Shown: one piece after another, positions 16,495-25,247 of the stretch
How the letters are laid out: each line of letters opens with the position of its first letter
Numbering within the stretch: position 1 is the stretch's first letter
From: ZC4RG20 sp036381515
GTDB taxonomy: Bacteria > Pseudomonadota > Gammaproteobacteria > Steroidobacterales > Rariloculaceae
Length of the DNA: 64,000 nt
Assembly: GCA_036381515.1 (NCBI GenBank)
Contig: DASVCR010000054.1
Coordinates: 1 to 64,000 of the forward strand
Reading direction: 5' to 3'
Notes under the pieces: model-generated
The model's input: the letters and a program-made list of their open reading frames with translations, nothing else
Database searches by the model: none
Told to the model about the DNA's origin: nothing
Position numbers and translations under genes: made by a program

Positions 16495-17027
16495 TCGCCG
16501 TGGCCGGCGCGGCGCCGCGGCAGTGGTTCGGGACGCGCGGCGGGCGGCGGCTCCTGAACGGCATCGGCTTCCTGATCGTCGCCGCGCTGATGGGGTATGC
16601 GCTCTATGCGGAGCACGTCCTCGGGCTCGCGCCGTGTCCGCTCTGCATCTTCCAGCGGGTCGCGATGATCGCGCTCGGCTTCATGTTCCTTGCCGCGGCG
16701 CTGCATGCGCCGACCGGGTGGGGCGCGCGCGTGTACGCGGGCCTCGGCGCGATCGTCGCGCTGACCGGTGTCGGCATCGCGGGGTGGCACGTGCGGATGC
16801 AGAACCTGCCGCCGGACGCGATCCCGAGCTGCGGTCCCGGCCTCAACGTCTACTTCGAGACGCTCCCGGTGCTCGAAGCGCTGCGCGCGGTCTTCACGGC
16901 GTCCGGCGAGTGCTCGGAGGTCAACTGGACCTTCCTCGGCCTCAGCATGCCGGCGTGGGTGCTGATCTGGTTCGTGCTGCTCGGCGCGCTCGCCGTCGCC
17001 GCGAACTGGGCGCGCGTCTCCCGCTGA
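16491..17027 (+). CDS. dsbB: Disulfide bond formation protein B (DsbB)
   Basis: Inner-membrane quinone reductase that re-oxidises DsbA. Four membrane segments (about 22-41, 54-72, 81-99, 153-173) and the two reactive cysteine pairs: C49/C52 in PCPLC and C114/C141 in the second periplasmic loop. The start is a GTG overlapping the phoU stop by four bases, so dsbB is translationally coupled to phoU, an unusual partner. 178 residues, typical. The open frame continues upstream inside phoU, but that is a shadow. The gene is followed at once by a REP-like palindrome. Confidence 0.93.
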   Translation: MIAVAGAAPRQWFGTRGGRRLLNGIGFLIVAALMGYALYAEHVLGLAPCPLCIFQRVAMIALGFMFLAAALHAPTGWGARVYAGLGAIVALTGVGIAGWHVRMQNLPPDAIPSCGPGLNVYFETLPVLEALRAVFTASGECSEVNWTFLGLSMPAWVLIWFVLLGALAVAANWARVSR

Positions 17028-17035
17028 AATCGCGC

Positions 17036-17089
17036 GAAAATTGTGTCAGACACATTTTTCCCCGGAAAAATGTGTCTGACACAATTTTC
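17036..17089. repeat. REP-like palindrome, copy 3 (left side of the RAYT gene)
   Basis: Core 17043-17082 is GTGTCAGACAC, ATTTTTCC, centre and complement; the symmetry extends outwards through GAAAATT/AATTTTC, giving arms of about 26 bases. It begins nine bases after dsbB ends and 12 bases before the 3' end of the RAYT gene. Confidence 0.9.
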
Positions 17090-17101
17090 CGTGTTTCGCC
17101 G

Positions 17102-17794
17102 TCAGCTCGTCCGCCGCGGCGGCCGCCCCCTTTTCCTCTTCACGAGCGGCCGCTGCACGGCGGTTTCCAGGCTCTGCCTGAACGCGTCATCGCCAGTCGG
17201 TACGCTATCGTTCAGGCCTTCCCGGATCCTCTGCACCGTTTCCTCCGGCAGCCTTTCGCAAATCAGCTCGCGATACCGGGCGGCCCTTTCGAACGGTGTC
17301 GGCCCGAGTAACAGAAAGGTCGGGTGCGGAGCGATCAGGGAGGACGGGGCGCCCGTGGAGTTGACGCGGCAGCTGCTCCACGGATACGCATCTGGGCGCC
17401 GGACGATCCCGGCCCGGACCGGGTTCAGCTCGATATAGCGATAGCACGCGAGACAGTAATAGTCGGCATCGATGGGTGAGGCATGGAAACGGCTCTCCCA
17501 CAACGATCCGGTACGCGCGTAGCGCGCGTTGAAGTGGGCGGAATAGCGGCCGGAGACGTACTGCAGGAGGCGCGAGACGCCGTCGGGAAGCCGCGACGTC
17601 AGAAGCAGGTGCACGTGATTCGTCATCAAGACGTAGGCATGGACGCTGGTCTCAAAACGACGTGCGCCTGTGCGAAGGAGGGACAGATAGTCCACGAAGT
17701 CGCGCCGGTCCAGAAACGTCGCATCCCGGTTGTGCCCGCGTTGGACGACGTGGAACGTCAAGCCTGACAGACGAATCCGGTGTGCTCGGCCCAT
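17102..17794 (-). CDS. REP-associated tyrosine transposase (RAYT, IS200-like Y1 family)
   Basis: Single-strand DNA nuclease related to IS200/IS605 TnpA, domesticated to process REP palindromes. The N-terminus GRAHRIRLSGLTFHVVQRGHNR has the usual RAYT opening; the metal-binding HUH-type motif is H60-V-H62 (MTNHVHLLL). It is followed by RYARTGSLWESRFHAS and YIELNPVRAGIV, both diagnostic of RAYTs. The basic C-tail (KRKRGRPPRR) is also typical. 230 residues from the ATG at 17794; a longer TTG-initiated version is possible but lacks conserved residues. There are no IS-type ends or target duplications visible; instead it lies between two copies of a palindrome that also occurs elsewhere in the window. 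Confidence 0.93.
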   Translation of the reverse strand: MGRAHRIRLSGLTFHVVQRGHNRDATFLDRRDFVDYLSLLRTGARRFETSVHAYVLMTNHVHLLLTSRLPDGVSRLLQYVSGRYSAHFNARYARTGSLWESRFHASPIDADYYCLACYRYIELNPVRAGIVRRPDAYPWSSCRVNSTGAPSSLIAPHPTFLLLGPTPFERAARYRELICERLPEETVQRIREGLNDSVPTGDDAFRQSLETAVQRPLVKRKRGRPPRRTS

Positions 17795-17884
17795 GACGGA
17801 GGGTGCAGGAACCAGACCCGACGAGCGTAGTACGCCCGGGAGCTCGCCTGCAGCCGTCAATCCCGCCGCGACATCGAGAAAAAT

Positions 17885-17924
17885 GTGTCAGACACGATTT
17901 TCCGTGGAAAATCGTGTCTGACAC
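17885..17924. repeat. REP-like palindrome, copy 4 (right side of the RAYT gene)
   Basis: GTGTCAGACAC, GATTTTCC, short centre and complement, 19-bp arms. It lies 90 bases upstream of the RAYT start and five bases beyond the dapE stop. Inner bases differ from copy 3 (GATTTTCC against ATTTTTCC), so the two flanks are not a simple recent duplication. Confidence 0.9.
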
Positions 17925-17929
17925 ATTTT

Positions 17930-19060
17930 TTAGAGGAGCAGGCGCTCGGCGATCCGGAAGTAGATCCGCTCGAGGCGCTCGAGGTCCTCGATCGCGACGC
18001 ACTCGTCGACCTTGTGGATCGTCGCGTTCAACGGGCCGAGCTCGACGACGTCGATGCCGTAGGGCGCGATGAAGCGGCCGTCCGACGTGCCGCCGCTCGT
18101 CGAGAGCTCTGGTGTAAGGCCGGTCTCGTGCGCGACGGCTTCGTCGACCGTCTCGGTCAGCCTGCCGGGCGCCGTCAGGAACGGCTCGCCGGCGACGCGC
18201 CACCTGATCGTGTAGTCGATGCCGAGCCGCTCGAGCTCGGCCTCGACGCGTGCGGCCAGCGACTGCGCCGTCCACTCGGTCGAGTAACGGAAGTTGAAGC
18301 GGCAGTTGAGCTCGCCCGGGACGACGTTCGGCGCGCCGGCGTCGGAATGCACGTTCACCATCTGAAACGTCGTCGGCGGGAAGTGCGCGTTGCCCGCGTC
18401 CATCGGCTCGCGCGTGATCGCCGCGACGAAGCGCGCGAACGCATGCATCGGGTTCTCGGACGCGAGCGGATACGCGACATGACCCTGGACGCCGCGCACC
18501 GTCAGGAACCCGGTCAGCGAGCCCCGGCGCCCGATCCGGACCGTGTCGCCGAGACGCTCGCTGCTCGACGGCTCGCCGACGATGCAGTAGTCGAACAGCT
18601 CGCCGCGCGCCGCGAGGCGCTCCATGACCTTGAGCGTCCCGTCGTCGGCCGCGCCTTCCTCGTCGCTCGTGATCAGGAGCGCGATCGACCCGGGCGCGTC
18701 CGGATACGCAGCCGCGAACCGCTCGGCGGCCTTGATCATCGCCGCGAGGCTGCCCTTCATGTCCGCCGCGCCGCGGCCGATCAGCATCCCATCGCGCACC
18801 GTCGCCGCGAACGGCGGCGCGCACCACTGGTCCTCGGGACCGGGCGGCACGACGTCGGTGTGGCCGGCGAAGACGAGGACCGGGCGCCCGGTGCCGCGCC
18901 GCAGCCACAGGTTGTCGACCGGACCGAAGCGCATCGGCTCGGCCGTGAACCCGGAGGCCGAGAGCTCTTCGGCGATCAGCGCCTGACAGCCGGCATCGTC
19001 GGGCGTCACGGACGGACGCTGGATCAGTGCGCGCGCGAGCGCGACGAGGTCGAGGCTCAC
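17930..19060 (-). CDS. dapE: Succinyl-diaminopimelate desuccinylase
   Basis: Zinc enzyme of lysine and peptidoglycan synthesis, converting N-succinyl-LL-DAP to LL-DAP. Metal and catalytic residues are H67 and D69 (FAGHTDVVPPG), D100 (GRGAADMKGS), E134/E135 (TSDEEGAADDG) and the late histidine in NATIHKVDE; STSGGTSDGRF is also DapE-specific. The GTG at 19060 is chosen as start: GGAGGGG lies just ahead of it and the resulting 376 residues match the family length, while the longer ATG form adds 14 unconserved residues. Stands alone, convergent with the RAYT unit and divergent from pstS. The succinylase partner dapD is at 60.5 kb. Confidence 0.95.
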   Translation of the reverse strand: MSLDLVALARALIQRPSVTPDDAGCQALIAEELSASGFTAEPMRFGPVDNLWLRRGTGRPVLVFAGHTDVVPPGPEDQWCAPPFAATVRDGMLIGRGAADMKGSLAAMIKAAERFAAAYPDAPGSIALLITSDEEGAADDGTLKVMERLAARGELFDYCIVGEPSSSERLGDTVRIGRRGSLTGFLTVRGVQGHVAYPLASENPMHAFARFVAAITREPMDAGNAHFPPTTFQMVNVHSDAGAPNVVPGELNCRFNFRYSTEWTAQSLAARVEAELERLGIDYTIRWRVAGEPFLTAPGRLTETVDEAVAHETGLTPELSTSGGTSDGRFIAPYGIDVVELGPLNATIHKVDECVAIEDLERLERIYFRIAERLLL

Positions 19061-19165
19061 GCCGGCCCCTCCATGATTTTCCGCGCGAAGGATCGAGCAC
19101 AACCCATTGATCTTACGAGGCCCTCATGCCGTCCGCCCGCGTCGACCGGCGGCCACGGCGCCGGC

Positions 19166-19183
19166 CTGCAACAATTCCGTAAC
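19166..19183 (+). promoter_or_regulatory. Pho box candidate ahead of pstS
   Basis: CTGCAAC-AATT-CCGTAAC: two 7-base half-sites separated by an A/T-rich 4-base spacer, the architecture of the PhoB site (CTGTCAT repeated at 11 bases). Several positions differ from the E. coli consensus. It is 27 bases before the pstS ATG at 19210, close enough to act as the usual -35 substitute. Confidence 0.55.
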
Positions 19184-19209
19184 ATTCGTCGACTACCTTT
19201 CGGCCCGTC

Positions 19210-20286
19210 ATGCGAGCCGACGACTTCCCGTCAGCGCCCGTCGTCCGTGCCGTCGCGGCGCTCCTGCTCGCGCTCGCGACCGCCTCGCCGGCGGCGGCGC
19301 AAATCGCCCGCGACTATATCAACATCGTCGGCTCGTCGACGGTTTATCCCTTCGCGACCGTCGTCGCCGAGCGCTTCGGGCGCGCGACCCGCTTCAAGAC
19401 GCCGAAGGTCGAGGCGACCGGCAGCGGCGGCGGCATCAAGCTGTTCTGCAACGGCCTCGGCGTGCGCCACCCGGACATCGTGAACTCCTCGCGGCGCATC
19501 AAGCGGAGCGAGATCGAGAGCTGCGCCCGGAACGGCGTCCGCGAGGTCGTCGAGTTCGTCGTCGGCTACGACGGCATCGTCCTCGCGTCGTCTCGAGATG
19601 CGAACCCTATCTCTCTGACGCTGCAGCAAGTCTACCTCGCCCTCGCGAAGCACGTCCCGGATCCGTCGGGCGCCCCGCGGCTCGTCCCGAATCCGTATCG
19701 CCGGTGGTCCGACCTCGATCCGAAGCTTCCGGGCGCCGAGATCGAGGTGCTCGGGCCCCCGCCGACCTCCGGCACGCGCGACGCGTTCCTCGAGCTCGCG
19801 ATGGAAGGCGGGTGCGGCACGTTCGAGCTGATCCGGTCGCTCGGCGACGACGAGCGCCTCGTCGCGTGCCACACGCTCCGCGAGGACGGCGCGTATGTCG
19901 AGGCCGGCGAGAACGACAACCTGATCGTGCAGAAGCTGAACGCGAACCCGAACGCGCTCGGCATCTTCGGCTACAGCTTCCTCGATCAGAACGGCGACCG
20001 TGTCCGCGCCGTCGCGATCGACGGCGTCGAGCCGACCTTCGAGACGATCGCCGATTCCAGGTATCCGATCTCGCGGCCGCTGTACTTCTACGTGAAGAAG
20101 GCGCACGTCGGCGTGATCCCGGGCATCGAGGGGTACCTCCGCGAGTTCATGAGCGAGGCCGCGGCGGGCGACTACGGTTATCTCTCCGATCTCGGGCTCG
20201 TGCCGCTTCGCGAGAACGAGCGCCGGGAGATGGTCGAGCGGATCGAATCGCTCGAGTCCCTGCAGCTCGCGAACGTCACACGATGA
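19210..20286 (+). CDS. pstS: Phosphate ABC transporter, periplasmic binding protein PstS
   Basis: Captures phosphate in the periplasm for PstCAB. A signal peptide is visible (hydrophobic AVAALLLALATASPAAAQ, cleavage near residue 31), then the mature start INIVGSSTVYPFATVVAERF with the SST phosphate contact, TGSGGGIKLFCNG, and the TSGTRDAF motif. Later segments (YSFLDQNGDRVRAVAIDG, SRPLYFYVKKAHVG) are standard for the longer PstS group found with large PstC/PstA proteins. 358 residues. First gene of pstSCAB and next to a Pho-box-like site. Confidence 0.94.
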   Translation: MRADDFPSAPVVRAVAALLLALATASPAAAQIARDYINIVGSSTVYPFATVVAERFGRATRFKTPKVEATGSGGGIKLFCNGLGVRHPDIVNSSRRIKRSEIESCARNGVREVVEFVVGYDGIVLASSRDANPISLTLQQVYLALAKHVPDPSGAPRLVPNPYRRWSDLDPKLPGAEIEVLGPPPTSGTRDAFLELAMEGGCGTFELIRSLGDDERLVACHTLREDGAYVEAGENDNLIVQKLNANPNALGIFGYSFLDQNGDRVRAVAIDGVEPTFETIADSRYPISRPLYFYVKKAHVGVIPGIEGYLREFMSEAAAGDYGYLSDLGLVPLRENERREMVERIESLESLQLANVTR

Positions 20287-20314
20287 TCGGCGACGTCGTG
20301 CGCCGAGCGCCCGC

Positions 20315-21700
20315 ATGAGCGCTTCGACGGTCCTGATCGTGCTGCTCGGCCTGAGCGCGCTCGCGTACGCGGCCGGGCGTCAGCGGGCCATCGCCGGCGA
20401 GGGCACGGCCCCGACCCGCACGTACCACTCACTGCCCGGCTACTACGGCGGCTACGTCGCGCTGTGGTGTCTATTGCCGACGCTCGCGCTCTTCGCGATC
20501 TGGCTCGCGGTCGAGCCGATCGTGCTGAAGGCCGCGGTCGTCGATGCGCTGCCCCCGCCACTGCAGTCGCTTCCCGACGCGGAGCTCGGCTTGCTCTACA
20601 ACGACGTGCGCAACCTCGTCGACGGCAACGTCGTCTTCGGCCAGCCGCAGCCCGCGGTCGTCGAGGCCGCCGAGCGCTATGCTCGGCTCAGGAGCGTCAG
20701 CCGCTATCTGCTCGCGGCCACCGTCGTCGTCGCGGGCGTCGCGTCGCTCGTGTTCGCGTACCGGCGCGTGCGGCCCGAGATGCGCGCGCGGAACCAGGTC
20801 GAGAAGACGATCGAGTACCTGCTCGTCGCCGCGTCGCTCGTCGCGATCCTGACGACGATCGGCATTTTTCTTTCCGTGCTGTTCGAGGCGCTCAGGTTCT
20901 TCCGCCAGGTCTCGCCGATCGATTTCCTGTTCGGGCTCGACTGGAGCCCGCAGACCGCGATACGCGAGGACCAGGTCGGGGCGTCCGGCGCGTTCGGCGC
21001 GATTCCGCTCTTCACCGGCACGTTGCTGATCTCCGGGATCGCGATGCTCGTCGCGGCGCCGGTCGGCCTGATGTCGGCGATTTATCTCTCCGAGTACGCG
21101 AATCCGCGCCTGCGCAGCTACGCGAAGCCGCTGCTCGAGCTGCTCGCCGGAATCCCGACGGTCGTCTACGGCTATTTCGCCGCGCTCTGGGTCGGGCCGA
21201 TGCTGCGGCGCTTCGGGGAGGCGGTCGGGCTCGATGTCGCGTCCGAAAGCGCGCTCGGCGCGGGGCTCGTGATGGGCGTCATGATCATCCCGTTCGTGTC
21301 GTCGCTGTCGGACGACGTCATCAACGCCGTGCCGCAGTCGCTCCGCGACGGCTCGTACGGGCTCGGCGCGACGCGCTCGGAGACGATCCGCCACGTCGTG
21401 CTGCCCGCGGCGCTGCCCGGCATCGTCGGCGCGCTCCTGCTCGCCGTGTCGCGCGCGATCGGCGAGACGATGATCGTCGTGATGGCGGCGGGGCTCGCCG
21501 CGAACCTGACCGCGAACCCGTTCGACGCGGTGACGACGGTGACGGTGCAGATCGTGACGCTGCTCGTCGGCGACCAGGAGTTCGACAGCGCGAAGACGCT
21601 CGCCGCGTTTGCGCTCGGGCTCGTGCTGTTTCTCGTGACGCTGCTGCTCAACGTCGTCGCGCTCAAGGTCGTGCGGCGCTACAGGGAACAATATGAGTGA
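20315..21700 (+). CDS. pstC: Phosphate ABC transporter permease PstC
   Basis: Inner-membrane permease subunit, 461 residues, of the long type with an N-terminal extension: membrane segments near 1-20, 45-70 and 130-150 before the core. The core starts with VSPIDFLFGLDWSPQ and continues with APVGLMSAIYLSEYA, LLELLAGIPTVVYGYFAALWVGP, and the EAA-type loop in DGSYGLGATRSETIRHVVLPAALPGIVGALLLAVSRAIGETM. Follows pstS by 28 bases and overlaps pstA by eight. Confidence 0.94.
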   Translation: MSASTVLIVLLGLSALAYAAGRQRAIAGEGTAPTRTYHSLPGYYGGYVALWCLLPTLALFAIWLAVEPIVLKAAVVDALPPPLQSLPDAELGLLYNDVRNLVDGNVVFGQPQPAVVEAAERYARLRSVSRYLLAATVVVAGVASLVFAYRRVRPEMRARNQVEKTIEYLLVAASLVAILTTIGIFLSVLFEALRFFRQVSPIDFLFGLDWSPQTAIREDQVGASGAFGAIPLFTGTLLISGIAMLVAAPVGLMSAIYLSEYANPRLRSYAKPLLELLAGIPTVVYGYFAALWVGPMLRRFGEAVGLDVASESALGAGLVMGVMIIPFVSSLSDDVINAVPQSLRDGSYGLGATRSETIRHVVLPAALPGIVGALLLAVSRAIGETMIVVMAAGLAANLTANPFDAVTTVTVQIVTLLVGDQEFDSAKTLAAFALGLVLFLVTLLLNVVALKVVRRYREQYE

Positions 21701-22997
21701 CGTCGACGCGAGCGGCCCGATGCAGCCGACGCGCGCCCGCGTCGCCGAGGGACTCGCGCGCCGCTACCGGCGCGAGCGGCGTTTCAGGCTGCTCGGGCTC
21801 GCCGCGCTCCTGTTCGGGCTCGGCTTCCTCGCGGTGTTCTTCGTCACGCTGATCGTGAACGGCCACACCGCGTTCGTGCAGACGCGGATCCTGCTCGACA
21901 TCGAGCTCGACGCCGCGAGCATCGATCCCGACGGCCGCCGCGACCCTGTCGCGCTCGAGACGGCCAACTACCAGGCGCTGATCCGCGACGCGCTCCGTCT
22001 GCGCTTCCCGGACGTCACCGAGCGGCGTGACCTGCGCGAGCTCTACGCGCTCGTGAGCCCGGCGGCCGACCTCGAGATCCGCCGGCTCGTGCTCGAGGAT
22101 CCGGCCGTGATCGGCGAGACGCTTAGCCTCTGGCTCCTCGCGGACGACGACGTCGACATGCTCGTCAAGGGCCACATCGACCGGAACGCGCCGGAGGCGG
22201 GGCGGCGGCTCTCGGACCAGCAGATTCGCTGGGTCGACGCGCTCGAGGCCGACGGGCGCGTGGACTTGAAGCTCAACCGCTACTTCTTCACGTCGGGCGA
22301 CTCGCGCGACCCCGAGCTCGCCGGCATCCGCAGCGCGACCGTCGGCTCGTTCTTCATGCTGCTCGTGACGCTCGCGCTGTCGTTCCCGCTCGGCGTCGCG
22401 ACGGCCGTCTATCTCGAGGAGTTCGCGCCGCGAAACCGCTGGACGGACCTGATCGAGGTCAACATCAACAACCTCGCCGCCGTGCCGTCGATCGTGTTCG
22501 GGCTGCTCGGCTTGGCGCTCTTCATCAACGTGTTCGGGCTTCCGCGCTCGGCGCCGCTCGTCGGCGGCCTCGTGCTGACGCTGATGACGCTGCCCGTGAT
22601 CATCATCGCGTCTCGCGCGGCGCTCACGGCCGTGCCGCCGTCGATCCGCGAGGCGGCGCTCGGCGTCGGCGCGTCGAAGATGCAGGTCGTGCTGCACCAC
22701 GTGCTGCCGCTCGCGCTGCCGGGCATGCTGACCGGCACGATCATCGGCATGGCGCGCGCGCTGGGCGAATCAGCGCCGCTCCTGATGATCGGCATGGTCG
22801 CGTTCATCGTCGACGTGCCGGAGTCGCCGCTCGACCCGTCGTCGGCGCTGCCGGTGCAGATCTTCCTGTGGGCGGACAGCCCGGAGCGCGCGTTCGTCGA
22901 GCGCACGTCCGCGGCGATCCTCGTGCTGCTCGCGTTCCTCGTGCTGATGAACGGCGTCGCGATCCTGCTCCGGAAGCGCTTCGAGCGGAGATGGTGA
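21693..22997 (+). CDS. pstA: Phosphate ABC transporter permease PstA
   Basis: Second permease subunit, 434 residues, also of the long type: one N-terminal membrane segment (about 31-53), then an unusually large polar domain of some 150 residues (probably periplasmic), then the core LALSFPLGVATAVYLEEFAP, NNLAAVPSIVFGLLGLALF and the EAA-type loop (IREAALGVGASKMQVVLHHVLPLALPGMLTGTIIGMARALGESAPLL). Long PstA forms pair with long PstC forms, as here. The start overlaps pstC by eight bases. Confidence 0.93.
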   Translation: MSDVDASGPMQPTRARVAEGLARRYRRERRFRLLGLAALLFGLGFLAVFFVTLIVNGHTAFVQTRILLDIELDAASIDPDGRRDPVALETANYQALIRDALRLRFPDVTERRDLRELYALVSPAADLEIRRLVLEDPAVIGETLSLWLLADDDVDMLVKGHIDRNAPEAGRRLSDQQIRWVDALEADGRVDLKLNRYFFTSGDSRDPELAGIRSATVGSFFMLLVTLALSFPLGVATAVYLEEFAPRNRWTDLIEVNINNLAAVPSIVFGLLGLALFINVFGLPRSAPLVGGLVLTLMTLPVIIIASRAALTAVPPSIREAALGVGASKMQVVLHHVLPLALPGMLTGTIIGMARALGESAPLLMIGMVAFIVDVPESPLDPSSALPVQIFLWADSPERAFVERTSAAILVLLAFLVLMNGVAILLRKRFERRW

Positions 22998-23061
22998 GCG
23001 AAGGCGGTAAGCTTATGCTCGGCGCGAGCGAGGCCTCACGCCGATCCTGGAGGGGAGTTCG

Positions 23062-23931
23062 ATGCTATCGATGATTCGACCGGCCACCGCGGTGGCGCAG
23101 CAGGAGGCCGCGCCCGCCGCACCGGAGCCTGCTCCGGCCCCGGCCTACCGCACGGTCGGCGACTACCGCGCGGCGAACCCGATCATCACGGCCCGCGACG
23201 TGAACGTGTTCTACGGCGAGAAGCAGGCGATTCAGAGCGTGAGCCTCGACATCGGCCTGAACGAGGTCATCGCGCTGATCGGCCCGTCCGGCTGCGGCAA
23301 GTCGACGTTCCTGCGCTGCCTGAACCGCATGAACGACACGATCGAGTCGGCGCGGGTGACCGGCGAGATCAAGCTCTACGACGAGGACATCTACGCGAAG
23401 CAGATGGACGTCGTGATGCTGCGCGCGCGCGTCGGAATGGTGTTCCAGAAGCCGAACCCGTTCCCGAAGTCCGTCTACGACAACGTCGCGTACGGGCCGC
23501 GGATCCATGGGCTCGCGCGCGACCGCGCCGAGCTCGACGAGATCGTGCAGAAGAGCCTCGAGCGCGCGGGCCTCTGGTCCGAGGTCAAGGACAGGCTCGA
23601 GGAGCCGGGCACGGGCCTTTCCGGCGGGCAGCAGCAGCGGCTCTGCATCGCTCGGACGATCGCGGTCAGCCCCGAGGTGATCCTGATGGACGAGCCGTGC
23701 TCGGCGCTCGACCCGATCGCGACGGCCCGCATCGAGGACCTGATCGACGAGCTGAAGCAGAACTACGCGATCGTGATCGTCACGCACTCGATGCAGCAGG
23801 CCGCGCGCGTCTCACAGCGCACCGCCTATTTCCATCTCGGCCGCCTGATCGAGGTCGGCGCGACCGACGAGATCTTCACGAACCCTCGCCACAAGCTGAC
23901 CGAGGACTACATCACGGGGCGGTTCGGCTGA
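23062..23931 (+). CDS. pstB: Phosphate ABC transporter ATP-binding protein PstB
   Basis: ATPase of the phosphate importer. Walker A LIGPSGCGKSTFLRCLNRMND, Q-loop GMVFQKPNPFPKSVYDNV (PstB-specific), ABC signature LSGGQQQRLCIARTIA, Walker B VILMDEPCSALDPIATARIE, and H-loop VTHSMQQAARVS. The N-terminal 35 residues are an alanine/proline-rich tail (about 10-30) absent in E. coli PstB. A strong ribosome site (TGGAGGGGAG) precedes the ATG. Last gene of pstSCAB; no phoU follows. It converges on the transporter gene 13 bases away. Confidence 0.96.
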   Translation: MLSMIRPATAVAQQEAAPAAPEPAPAPAYRTVGDYRAANPIITARDVNVFYGEKQAIQSVSLDIGLNEVIALIGPSGCGKSTFLRCLNRMNDTIESARVTGEIKLYDEDIYAKQMDVVMLRARVGMVFQKPNPFPKSVYDNVAYGPRIHGLARDRAELDEIVQKSLERAGLWSEVKDRLEEPGTGLSGGQQQRLCIARTIAVSPEVILMDEPCSALDPIATARIEDLIDELKQNYAIVIVTHSMQQAARVSQRTAYFHLGRLIEVGATDEIFTNPRHKLTEDYITGRFG

Positions 23932-23944
23932 CGGCCGACCGACG

Positions 23945-25093
23945 TCACGCCCCGGACGGCGTGCCCTTCTTCGAGTCGAACACCGGCGACGCGACCGGCT
24001 GCGACACGGTTTCGTCCGCTTCGCCCGTCGGCCGGTCCCGCCACCACGTCGCGAGCGTCGCCCCTGTGATGTTCATCAGCGAGCCGAATACGGTCGGCGC
24101 GAGCCCGACCGTCGCCATCTTCCCCATCGTCTGCGCAAGGCCCGTGGCGAGACCGGCATTCTGCAGACCGACCTCGAACGCGATCGTCCGGCACGACTTC
24201 TCGTCGAGCTTCAATGCCCGGCAACACCAGTAGCCGAGAGAATAGCCGGCGAGATTGTGCATCAGCGCGACGACGATCAGGAGCAGGCCGATCTCGAGCA
24301 GGTTATCGCGGCCGCCGGCCGTCATGATCATCAGGATCAGCACGATGCCGAGCATCGACACTCTGGGCATCAGCCGATCGAGCCAGTCGGTCCTGCCGTG
24401 CAGGAAACGATTGAAGATCAGCCCGGCGGCGATCGGCAGAATCGTGATCTGAATGATGTCCCACATCATCCCCCACGCATCGATCGGGATGTACTGGCCG
24501 GCGAGCCACTGCATGTAAAAGGGCGTAATGAACGGCGCGAGCAGCGTCGCGACGGTCGTCAGCGTGACGGAAAGCGCGAGGTTGGCCTTCGCGATGTAGG
24601 ACATCACATTCGATGCGAGCCCGCTCGGAGCGGCGCCGACCAGAATGACTCCGGCGGCAACCTCGGGCTCGAAGCCGAATACCAATGCCAGCGCGGCGCC
24701 GACGAACGGCATGATCGTGAACTGACAGCCGAGCCCGATGAATACCGCCTTGGGCGCCTTGGCCACGCCGACGAAATCCCTCGCGCTCATCGCGGTGCCC
24801 ATGCCGAACATGATGATCTGCAGCAGCGGCACGATCAGCGTGCTCAACTCGAACTCGCCCCACCGGACGAGCGGAGCCGGCCAGCACATCGCGAACGTAA
24901 CGCCGGCGAAGATCAGCAGGCTGAAGGAAATGCCGCGCAGCTTCTCATGGCCGCGCGCGCCGAAAGCCGCCAGTGCAAAGAAGACGACGAGCGCCGCGCC
25001 TGCCATCTGCGGCCGGTCGGCCATGAAGAGGACTATCGCGGTGACGAGCAGGGCGAGCGACGTCCATAGGGCATTGCGATGCAGCGGTGTCAT
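23945..25093 (-). CDS. Bile acid:sodium symporter (BASS) family transporter
   Basis: A 382-residue membrane protein of about ten segments. Family marks: LLQIIMFGMGTAMSARDF near residue 80, the GCQFTIMPFVGAALALVF helix, GVILVGAAPSGLASNVMSYIAKANLALSVTLT (the crossover and sodium-binding motif) and FEVGLQNAGLATGLA near the C-terminus. The ATG at 25093 is preferred since a GAGGCG site precedes it and earlier in-frame sequence is not membrane-like. It diverges from the pentose-oxidation pair, so it could import a sugar acid or oxo-acid for that pathway; BASS members carry many organic anions, so the substrate is an inference only. Confidence 0.88.
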   Translation of the reverse strand: MTPLHRNALWTSLALLVTAIVLFMADRPQMAGAALVVFFALAAFGARGHEKLRGISFSLLIFAGVTFAMCWPAPLVRWGEFELSTLIVPLLQIIMFGMGTAMSARDFVGVAKAPKAVFIGLGCQFTIMPFVGAALALVFGFEPEVAAGVILVGAAPSGLASNVMSYIAKANLALSVTLTTVATLLAPFITPFYMQWLAGQYIPIDAWGMMWDIIQITILPIAAGLIFNRFLHGRTDWLDRLMPRVSMLGIVLILMIMTAGGRDNLLEIGLLLIVVALMHNLAGYSLGYWCCRALKLDEKSCRTIAFEVGLQNAGLATGLAQTMGKMATVGLAPTVFGSLMNITGATLATWWRDRPTGEADETVSQPVASPVFDSKKGTPSGA

Positions 25094-25247
25094 CGGCGCG
25101 CCTCGGCGTAGTATCGGGTTGTCCGCGTGGGTTGGTGTGTTGATTGTGCCGTGTACAATAGGTGCTCGCCGCGGAATGCGCAAACCTGCATCTATCTCCG
25201 ACCCGGAGACGGACGCTAGCAACCACGTCTCACGGTGATGTCTACGA

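Noticed and set aside
17102..17794. A standard insertion sequence
   Set aside because: No terminal repeats or target duplications, and the protein is RAYT-like, not a typical IS transposase; the flanking palindromes fit a REP-type unit.
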